Assembly: GCA_022732315.1 (NCBI GenBank)
Contig: JAIJUV010000087.1
Span: 1-9,716, forward strand
Source of the DNA: Prevotella sp.
GTDB lineage: Bacteria; Bacteroidota; Bacteroidia; Bacteroidales; Bacteroidaceae
Direction of reading: 5' to 3'
DNA: 9,716 nucleotides
The notes below the pieces were generated by a model that saw nothing but the letters and a program-made list of their open reading frames with translations, was not told the origin of the DNA and did no database searches. Each line of letters starts with the position of its first letter. The first letter of the stretch is position 1. The translations under genes and the position numbers were made by a program. This document shows, one piece after another, positions 1 through 8,132 of this stretch.

Positions 1-2433
1 GCGAACCTTAGTCTCCGGATAGTCGAAAGCCATGCCCATCATATCTACTACGCCACCGAAATTGTAATGACAGGTTACAGCCACCGAACCGTCAGAAAGG
101 AACTGCCAGTCTACCTCATCGAGTGAGCCATGCTGGTATGTAGCCACTAGCTTTGCCTCCGCTTGCTTCCATTCGAAACCGGCAAAAGCGCCCTGGTCAA
201 CAAACTCGGTATAGAGTGTCTTTTTCTTCTCAGCCTCTTTGTCATCGTGATTATAGAACTGGTCCAGACTGCGGTCGCTTCTTCTGGCAGCCATAAACCG
301 AGGACCATTGCTCAGCGAGATTGCCTTGCTGCCAACCTCAACACCCATCAGTCTGCCATCTTTCTTGGTAAAGCGATAAGTTCTGCCACCCGCCTTCACT
401 TCAACAGCATCAGCCTGGTCAGCATAAACAGCAGATGAAGCACTTGAAGTACTTGGAGCACTTGAATTTTTCACGCTTCGTTCTTCACTCTTCACTCCCC
501 TGCTCCATGTCATGATTTCCTCACCTTCATGGTTCACAGCCTTGATTTCTACCGCATCAGCATTCGCCATCATCGGTATCTTCACCTTGGCTTCCTTGCC
601 CGGAGCTACATCCGGAGAAGAGAGATTGCCCTGCTTCAACACCTTGACCTGAGTGCTGCCCATCGCTGGCATCTGCAACAGACGATAAGAGAAACGGCAA
701 TCCTTCAGATTCACGAAGTTATACAGATTGGATAAGGTGAGTTCACCTTTCTCCACATCATTCCAAGTCAACTGTACCGGGCACCATACCTCTTTAATCG
801 TATAGTAAGAACCTTCCTTCTCGGCATGAGGGCCCACGATACCATCGGCTCCGAAGTTACCCATACAGTCTACATAATTATTCTTGTCAGTACGCACCAC
901 ACCCTGGTCCATCAGATCCCAGAGGAATCCGCCGGCACAGCGAGGGTTCGCCATCATCATGTCCCAGTAATCCTTCAGTCCTGCTCCGTGTCCACCGTCA
1001 TACAGACCATGCAGGAACTCGGTAGGCATGAAGATTTCTTTCTGTCGCATATACTCCTGGGTCTCGCCATAAGAACGGTAGTGCTTGGTTTCAAAGCCGT
1101 TGCGGTTAGCCCAAGGATAGAGAACCACGCGTTTCTGCTTGTCCCAAAGAGCGAAGTCTGGTTCCAGTTCGTAGTTGAAACCACCCTCGTTACCGTTGCT
1201 CCAGAAGATGATGCTAGGATGGTTCTCATCACGGGTAATCATCTCCTTCACCAGCTGCTTGCCCACGATGGTAGGATGCGCCCAATGCCAGCCGCTCAAT
1301 TCACATTCTACATATAGACCGAGCGAATCGCATGCCTCCAGAAACTCAGGATCGGCAGGATAATGACTCAATCTCACGGCATTCATGTTCATGCTCTTGA
1401 TGAGTTTCACATCTTCTATATTCTTCGCCTTACTCAGCGTTCTACCGGTCTCAGGACGGAAGCTGTGACGGTTCACACCTTTGAAGATGACTTTCTGACC
1501 ATTGATATAAACGCCATCGCTGGCACGGTATTCGATGGTGCGGAAGCCGAACTTCTGACGCTCTCTGTGGAGCGTCTTGCCTGCTGCATCCTGGAGTGTG
1601 AAAACGGCAGTATAGAGATGTGGAGTCTCAGCAGTCCACAGCTTAGGTGCCTTCGTCTGGAAGTCGACATGTGCCTCATCGCTGTTTCTGGCATCAGCCA
1701 CGTTCGATGCTACCACCTTTCCTTTCTCATCCAGAATCTCGGTCTTCACCTTCGCCCCCTTGACGGCACGGTTCAGGTAGCAGTCTGCCATAAAATGACC
1801 ATCGCCCTTGGCATCAATCGCCACACGGTCGATGTTCTCCGCAGGTTTCGCCACGATGAATACAGGACGGAAGATGCCGCCGAAGTTCCAGTAGTCAGCA
1901 CGGCGCTCCGCCATGTTCACCTGACTGTTGCTACTCTCCTTGCTCACCTCCACTTCGAGTCTGTTCTTATGTTTTCCGAAGAAGATGCGGTCGCTCACAT
2001 CGTAAGTAAAGCGATAGAAACCGCCCTGATGCAAACCATTTCCCGCCTTTCTGCCGTTGATGGTTACCTTGGCATCGGTCATCACGGCTTCGAAGACGAG
2101 TTCTATCTGTTTGCCCTCCCACTCCTGTGGCAGCGTAAACTCATATTTATATTTTCCTTTTTCGTCAGCAATACCTTCCGGAGTAGCCTTTCCGTAGAAT
2201 CGCATGCCATACTGATAGGTACCGAATCCCTGCAGTTCCCAGCAGGAAGGCACACCAATCTTGGTCCACTTGCCGGCATTTCTACCACCTGTGCAGTAGA
2301 AGTCCCAGTTCACCATATCATCACATCCATGTCCCGAGAGGTACTGGCGCTGTGTATCAATACTAGCCTGTGCGGCAGCAGTCATCGCCATCGCCCCCAA
2401 AGCTATTATTAAAAACGTTTGTTTTAGATACAT
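1..2433 (-). CDS. Secreted glycoside hydrolase family 2 enzyme, divergent beta-galactosidase type (C-terminus cut off by window edge)
   Basis: The first 811 residues are present; the stop lies outside the window. It starts MYLKQTFLIIALGAMAMTAA, a type I signal peptide ending near AAAQA with no lipobox Cys, so it is probably periplasmic. By motif reading, a GH2 sugar-binding domain covers about 35-195, an Ig-like domain 200-295 and a TIM barrel from about 300 (KFGFR at 294-298, GVNRHSF, RLSHYP). The likely acid/base is E416 in SNGNEGG and the nucleophile E472 in MPTEFLHG. LacZ-like C-terminal domains follow, interrupted by a Ser-rich linker near 656-668. The DEANxETHG metal-site motif of LacZ is replaced by ECELSGWHW (376-384), so the substrate may not be plain lactose. 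In-frame ATGs also lie at 2463 and 2475. I chose 2433 because it gives a compact signal peptide and a normal leader. GH2 membership is secure; exact substrate is unknown. Confidence 0.9.
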   Translation of the reverse strand, partial: MYLKQTFLIIALGAMAMTAAAQASIDTQRQYLSGHGCDDMVNWDFYCTGGRNAGKWTKIGVPSCWELQGFGTYQYGMRFYGKATPEGIADEKGKYKYEFTLPQEWEGKQIELVFEAVMTDAKVTINGRKAGNGLHQGGFYRFTYDVSDRIFFGKHKNRLEVEVSKESSNSQVNMAERRADYWNFGGIFRPVFIVAKPAENIDRVAIDAKGDGHFMADCYLNRAVKGAKVKTEILDEKGKVVASNVADARNSDEAHVDFQTKAPKLWTAETPHLYTAVFTLQDAAGKTLHRERQKFGFRTIEYRASDGVYINGQKVIFKGVNRHSFRPETGRTLSKAKNIEDVKLIKSMNMNAVRLSHYPADPEFLEACDSLGLYVECELSGWHWAHPTIVGKQLVKEMITRDENHPSIIFWSNGNEGGFNYELEPDFALWDKQKRVVLYPWANRNGFETKHYRSYGETQEYMRQKEIFMPTEFLHGLYDGGHGAGLKDYWDMMMANPRCAGGFLWDLMDQGVVRTDKNNYVDCMGNFGADGIVGPHAEKEGSYYTIKEVWCPVQLTWNDVEKGELTLSNLYNFVNLKDCRFSYRLLQMPAMGSTQVKVLKQGNLSSPDVAPGKEAKVKIPMMANADAVEIKAVNHEGEEIMTWSRGVKSEERSVKNSSAPSTSSASSAVYADQADAVEVKAGGRTYRFTKKDGRLMGVEVGSKAISLSNGPRFMAARRSDRSLDQFYNHDDKEAEKKKTLYTEFVDQGAFAGFEWKQAEAKLVATYQHGSLDEVDWQFLSDGSVAVTCHYNFGGVVDMMGMAFDYPETKVR
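431..466 (-). repeat. Four degenerate 9-bp repeats encoding a Ser-rich linker
   Basis: On the plus strand the units are GCAGATGAA, GCACTTGAA, GTACTTGGA and GCACTTGAA. In the GH2 reading frame they encode a Ser/Ala/Thr-rich stretch around residues 656-668. The period of 9 keeps the frame, so copy number could change without breaking the gene. It sits at the junction before the last beta-sandwich domain and is probably a flexible linker. Confidence 0.6.
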
Positions 2434-2475
2434 ATTGTTTATTCCGTATTTGTTTATATTCATTTTGTTATTCAT

Positions 2476-2508
2476 CAATAAAGACTCATAAACACAGATT
2501 TTGTAACT
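2476..2508 (-). promoter_or_regulatory. Two-box promoter-like element upstream of the divergent GH2 gene
   Basis: Read on the minus strand this is AGTTACAAAA, 13 bp, GTCTTTATTG, ending 42 bp before the ATG at 2433. The same two 10-mers at the same 13-bp spacing occur before the other complete GH2 gene (7266-7298), while the spacer sequences differ. That pattern indicates paired recognition sites. The GTTACA/GTC boxes about 16 bp apart resemble the geometry of ECF sigma-factor promoters, and no TAnnTTTG box is seen here. The sigma-factor reading is inference; the duplication is directly visible. Confidence 0.6.
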
Positions 2509-2532
2509 ATTTAGCAAATCGGAAATACGCCT

Positions 2533-2575
2533 ATAAGCTGCGAAAATATATCAAAAATCATCAACTTTCGCAGAT
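2533..2575. repeat. Direct repeat, downstream copy flanking the ATPase gene; also an imperfect palindrome
   Basis: This 43-bp sequence matches 3807-3848 except for one extra base. It begins ATAAGCTGCGAAA and ends TTTCGCAGAT, with inverted arms CTGCGAAA/TTTCGCAG around a 20-nt A/T-rich centre. In this copy the dyad extends to 15-bp arms (2531-2545 and 2566-2580) with one mismatch, and its edge lies 2 bp beyond the ATPase stop codon. It could fold as an RNA hairpin after that gene, but no U-tract follows, so a simple intrinsic terminator is not well supported. Confidence 0.85.
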
Positions 2576-2582
2576 TATAGAG

Positions 2583-3698
2583 CTAATTCAGCCACAGCTT
2601 CATCAGTTGGTCATCAATATTGTACGTACCCAACGAAGTAGATACCAGATGATACTCCAGCAATTTCTTGATGGCAGACTGAACGCTGCTGGCAGAGCGT
2701 AGATTATGCCGTTTTACAAAAACAGTGGAAGTAATCTGCCTGGCAATGCCATCCTTGGCTATCGCATAGAGCAATTCCTTCTGAGGGAGCGTGAGACGCG
2801 ACAAGATTTCACTAAACTTACGGTCGTTGTCCAATATCATCATGTGGATGATGGCTTCCGCCATCGCCTTGTCAGCCTTGCCCTTTACATCTGTCTGGTT
2901 GAAAGCTTCATGAAACACCTTCTGCATATAATACGTATTTCCTCCGAACGTATCATAGACATCACGCACAGCCTCTTCCTCCACGTCCTTCCCAAACCTG
3001 GCAAACAAACTTTTCGCAAATTCCAAATACTTATCGTATGGTATCACCTCCAAGTTCATCATGTCGGCACTATTGTAGAATGGATGCGCCTTTTCGGAGA
3101 ACATCTTCGTAATGAGATGGCGCTCGCTACCAGAGAATATGAAGTTGGCATTGCTGCACTTCTGCACATAAGTGCGTAAGATTGCTTCCATGTTCTTCTC
3201 TGGATAATAGCCAATCTGCTGGAACTCGTCTATCGCCACGATACATTTCTTGTCGGCATGCTCCAAACAGGCAAATATCTCATCCAGGGTATAGAGCGGA
3301 TTGGAGATATCACCTAGCGAAAGGTTAAAGGTCGGCGTGTTCGAGATGGGGTCATAACCGAAACACCCATTGATAGATTTCAATGTGCTGACCACCATCT
3401 TAAGCATCTTCTGACTGCGATGAGCCGCCTGTTCGAAAACAGCCTTACCTAGTTCGAAGGCAAACTCCTGGATGCTCGAAGTACGGAGTATGTCGATGGA
3501 AATGGCGATAAAATCATTCTTGACCATCGGCGAGTCGAGACAAAAGTCGATAAGCTTACTTTTGCCCACACGCCGTGCAGCCATCAACACAATATTTTCA
3601 CCCGAAGTTACCTTTCGGATGATTTTCTCTGCCTCTACGTCTCTGTCGCAGAAGTACTCTGGCTTAATCTTGCCTGTGATAATAAAAGGATTCTCCAT
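2583..3698 (-). CDS. AAA-type P-loop ATPase with C-terminal winged helix (ATPase_2 / COG1672-like)
   Basis: A complete 371-residue cytoplasmic protein with no signal peptide or membrane segment. It begins MENPFIITGKIKPEYFCDRD, the N-terminal style of a Bacteroidota ATPase family with many paralogues. The Walker A is AARRVGKS at 40-47, with Ala in place of the usual first Gly. Walker B is IVAIDEFQQI with D157 and E158, followed by a sensor-like IFSGSERHLI stretch. The last 70 or so residues (LPQKELLYAIAKDG onward) look like a winged-helix domain. I see no DUF234-type nuclease domain. These proteins are predicted STAND/AAA ATPases of mostly unknown role, so I assign no process. The gene has its own promoter (3733-3764) and is bracketed by direct repeats, which suggests independence from the hydrolase genes. 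The start is supported by the promoter distance of about 28 nt from the expected transcript start. Confidence 0.9.
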   Translation of the reverse strand: MENPFIITGKIKPEYFCDRDVEAEKIIRKVTSGENIVLMAARRVGKSKLIDFCLDSPMVKNDFIAISIDILRTSSIQEFAFELGKAVFEQAAHRSQKMLKMVVSTLKSINGCFGYDPISNTPTFNLSLGDISNPLYTLDEIFACLEHADKKCIVAIDEFQQIGYYPEKNMEAILRTYVQKCSNANFIFSGSERHLITKMFSEKAHPFYNSADMMNLEVIPYDKYLEFAKSLFARFGKDVEEEAVRDVYDTFGGNTYYMQKVFHEAFNQTDVKGKADKAMAEAIIHMMILDNDRKFSEILSRLTLPQKELLYAIAKDGIARQITSTVFVKRHNLRSASSVQSAIKKLLEYHLVSTSLGTYNIDDQLMKLWLN

Positions 3699-3732
3699 AC
3701 TTTTTACCTAATTAAATCATTGGTTATGGCGG

Positions 3733-3764
3733 CAAAGATAATAAGATTTCTCGAATTATGCAAA
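3733..3764 (-). promoter_or_regulatory. Consensus Bacteroidota promoter for the ATPase gene
   Basis: On the minus strand the -7 box is TATCTTTG (complement of 3733-3740), matching TAnnTTTG. The -33 box TTTG (complement of 3761-3764) lies 20 bp upstream, within the usual spacing. Transcription should begin near 3726, giving a leader of roughly 28 nt to the ATG at 3698. This is the only TAnnTTTG/TTTG pair I found upstream of any gene in the window. Confidence 0.8.
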
Positions 3765-3807
3765 TTAAATTATGCAAATTGCATAATGCAAAACAAATAA
3801 TTCGAGA
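3749..3807. promoter_or_regulatory. Operator-like nested dyads overlapping the ATPase promoter
   Basis: Outer perfect 11-bp inverted arms TCTCGAATTAT (3749-3759) and ATAATTCGAGA (3797-3807) enclose two direct copies of AATTATGCAAATT (3754-3766, 3768-3780). The second copy is part of a perfect 19-bp palindrome, ATTATGCAA-A-TTGCATAAT (3769-3787). The -33 box lies within the first direct copy, so a bound dimer would block or recruit RNA polymerase. Autoregulation by the ATPase's own winged helix is possible but not shown. Confidence 0.6.
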
Positions 3808-3848
3808 TAAGCTGCGAAAATATATCAAAAACATCAACTTTCGCAGAT
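3807..3848. repeat. Direct repeat, upstream copy flanking the ATPase gene
   Basis: This 42-bp copy matches 2533-2575 with a single-base gap and keeps the CTGCGAAA/TTTCGCAG inverted arms (3812-3819, 3839-3846) around a 19-nt centre. The outer extension of the dyad seen in the other copy is mostly lost here. It abuts the operator-like region and lies about 10 bp from the hairpin that follows the beta-galactosidase gene. Confidence 0.85.
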
Positions 3849-3858
3849 GATAAAACTA

Positions 3859-3901
3859 AACTTGTCGGAAAAGAACTTTTACGCACCCTTTCCGACAAGT
3901 T
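3859..3901 (-). terminator. Probable terminator of the beta-galactosidase gene
   Basis: A perfect 13-bp inverted repeat, AACTTGTCGGAAA (3859-3871) and TTTCCGACAAGTT (3889-3901), encloses a 17-nt loop. It begins about 40 bp after the stop at 3943. On the minus strand the stem is followed by a modest T-rich run (TTTAGTTTTATC), which fits an intrinsic terminator. Confidence 0.7.
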
Positions 3902-3942
3902 ATTAATTTACCTCAAAACGGCATCCCCAAATACCTGATGCC

Positions 3943-7230
<3,288 letters not shown>

Positions 7231-7265
7231 TTAAACAGTTTACCAGTTTATCGTTTTTGTCCATA

Positions 7266-7298
7266 CAATAAAGACGCCCCACCCCATTTTTTGTAACT
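7266..7298 (-). promoter_or_regulatory. Two-box promoter-like element upstream of the beta-galactosidase gene
   Basis: On the minus strand it reads AGTTACAAAA, 13 bp, GTCTTTATTG, ending 47 bp before the ATG at 7218. Both boxes and their spacing are identical to 2476-2508, whereas the spacer is G-rich here and A/T-rich there. The downstream box is at a plausible -10 position for a leader of about 40 nt. I infer control by a shared sigma factor or activator. Confidence 0.6.
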
Positions 7299-7345
7299 GA
7301 GAATGAGTACTTTTTAGATTTACCATTGCTCTCACGCGCACACAT

Positions 7346-7504
7346 ATAAGTGTTTTTTCTCGAAAAAAGTCTCAAAGTCTCATTTTTAAGGAAAATTTCA
7401 GTTTATATATCTGATATATAAGTGTTTATAAGAATGATACTTTTCTGAAAATAGCTAGAGAAGTCTCATCGAAGTATCATAAAATAGGGAGAAGTATCAT
7501 AAAA
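7346..7504 (+). repeat. Left arm of the fold-back element
   Basis: Motif copies: AAGTCTCA 7367-7374, AAGTCTCAT 7375-7383, ATGATACTT 7434-7442 (reverse orientation), AAGTCTCAT 7461-7469, AAGTATCAT 7472-7480 and 7492-7500. It also holds a 12-bp direct repeat, ATATAAGTGTTT, at 7344-7355 and 7416-7427, and an 8-bp A/T hairpin at 7403-7421. Confidence 0.8.
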
Positions 7505-7561
7505 AACCGGCAAACAGCATACAAAACAAGCGAAATATCAAACGAAATGCATCAATTATGT

Positions 7562-7718
7562 CCACGTACGTGGTTACTCGTACCCACGTACATGGGTAGC
7601 CATGACCACGTACATGGGTACGAGTGACCAAAACGATGGGTATCCATGCCCAAAACCTTGGGCAACCATGCCCTACATAGTTGGGCACAAATGCCCAAAG
7701 GCTTGGGCAAGTCTGGGC
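7562..7718. repeat. Array of seven short palindromes at about 22-bp spacing
   Basis: The units are CCACGTACGTGG 7562, CCCACGTACATGGG 7583, CCACGTACATGGG 7606, CCAAAACGATGGG 7628, CCCAAAACCTTGGG 7649, CCCTACATAGTTGGG 7671 and CCCAAAGGCTTGGG 7694, then a half unit CTGGGC at 7713. The flanks CC(C)/GGG are kept and the core drifts from ACGTAC-like to AAA..TT-like. Steps between starts are 21-23 bp, about two helical turns, which fits an array of dimer-binding sites or a run of small hairpins. The step is not a multiple of three, which argues against coding. A second-level inverted repeat (7572-7586 with 7615-7629, 14/15) encloses the second unit. Confidence 0.75.
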
Positions 7719-7752
7719 AAAAGCATATATAAAGAGACTTGTCCTAATTCCG

Positions 7753-7858
7753 TAGACGTTTACTCTTTCTTAAAACTAGAAAGGTAGACACTACTACTGA
7801 TATAAAAACTGAAAAAATAGACGCTACGGACTCAAAAAGACTGAAATAATAGACGTTT
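7753..7858. repeat. Degenerate 32-33-bp tandem repeat headed by TAGAC
   Basis: TAGAC starts at 7753, 7785, 7818 and 7850, steps of 32, 33 and 32 bp. The second and third units also share an AAAACTGAAA-like tail, seen more weakly in the first. Only the head and tail are conserved, so this is not a CRISPR array. The step is close to three helical turns. Function unknown. Confidence 0.55.
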
Positions 7859-7889
7859 TTTATAGTCTTTTGCAGCAACCCAATGCCGA

Positions 7890-8047
7890 TTTCATGATAC
7901 TTCTCCCGATTTTATGATACTTCTATGATACTTTTTTGTAAAGATATTAGGAAGTCTCATTTTTACAAATCATCATATATCAACACTTTACAATAATATT
8001 TCCACCTAATAATGAGACTTTGAGACTTTTTTCTCAAAAAAACTTAT
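7890..8047 (-). repeat. Right arm of the fold-back element
   Basis: Inverted counterpart of the left arm. Motif copies: ATGATACTT 7894-7902, 7914-7922 and 7925-7933; AAGTCTCAT 7952-7960 (opposite orientation); ATGAGACTT 8012-8020 and TGAGACTT 8021-8028. Distances between copies match the left arm to within one base. Confidence 0.8.
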
Positions 8048-8055
8048 TACGCAAG

Positions 8056-8128
8056 AAAAAATCTGCGCCATCTGCGTCATCTGCGTGAGATTCTTAAGTC
8101 ACACAGATTTCGCAAATGGCGCAGATTT
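8056..8128 (-). terminator. Large stem-loop terminator of the malectin GH2 gene
   Basis: Positions 8059-8088 pair with 8099-8128 as 30-nt arms with only a few mismatches around a 10-nt loop. The outer part AAATCTGCGCCAT/ATGGCGCAGATTT is perfect over 13 bp. It starts 4 bp after the stop at 8133. Read on the minus strand the stem runs into TTTTTTCTTG, a good U-tract. The repeated ATCTGCG wording resembles dispersed palindromic repeats familiar from Bacteroides and Prevotella intergenic regions, so it may be a REP-like element serving as terminator. Confidence 0.85.
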
Positions 8129-8132
8129 CCTT

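Larger units (their letters stand above)
2533..3848. mobile_element. Possible mobile or excisable ATPase cassette bounded by direct repeats
   Basis: The unit holds a promoter, an operator-like dyad and one ATPase gene between two nearly identical 42/43-bp repeats. It lies between two GH2 genes that each have their own promoter-like element. Recombination between the repeats would remove the complete gene with its promoter and leave one repeat copy. No transposase or integrase is encoded here and I see no separate target-site duplication, so mobility is inference. The alternative is a scattered repeat family that happens to flank this gene. Confidence 0.35.
7346..8047. repeat. 702-bp gene-free fold-back element with twelve AAGT(A/C)TCAT motifs
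   Basis: This fills most of the 914-bp gap between two GH2 genes. Left arm 7346-7504 and right arm 7890-8047 are colinear inverted copies; I tracked the pairing through the arms with one or two single-base offsets. The best segments are 7362-7384 against 8011-8033 (23/23), 7471-7504 against 7890-7923 (32/34) and 7413-7442 against 7952-7981 (23/30). Each arm has five copies of AAGT(A/C)TCAT plus an 8-bp partial in matching order and orientation. The centre holds a palindrome array and a tandem repeat. It contains no convincing ORF, no RNA gene I recognise and no clear target-site duplication. It may be a MITE-like element, a protein-binding array or a structured RNA. Outside it, 7299-7345 shows nothing recognisable. 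Confidence 0.75.

Noticed and set aside
1363..2412. A 349-codon open frame on the plus strand
   Set aside because: It is antisense to a clear GH2 gene; its product is His/Leu-rich without recognisable domains, typical of the reverse frame of a well-coded gene.
2531..2580. Intrinsic terminator for the ATPase gene
   Set aside because: The hairpin is good, but no U-tract follows on the minus strand and the same sequence recurs upstream of the gene, so I list it as a repeat.
2370..2702. A 110-codon plus-strand frame covering the gap between the GH2 and ATPase genes
   Set aside because: It runs through the promoter element and direct repeat and overlaps both genes antisense; there is no coding signature.
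7497..7787. Two small open frames (61 and 63 codons, opposite strands) over the palindrome array
   Set aside because: They overlap each other, encode repetitive peptides, and the repeat step of 21-23 bp changes reading frame between units. No promoter or start context supports them.
7753..7858. CRISPR-like regular spacing
   Set aside because: Only a 5-bp head and a loose tail are conserved, so there is no true repeat-spacer structure, and no cas gene is present.
7335..8055. Target-site duplication flanking the fold-back element
   Set aside because: The flanks share only ACGC-type tetranucleotides at unequal offsets, which is not convincing.
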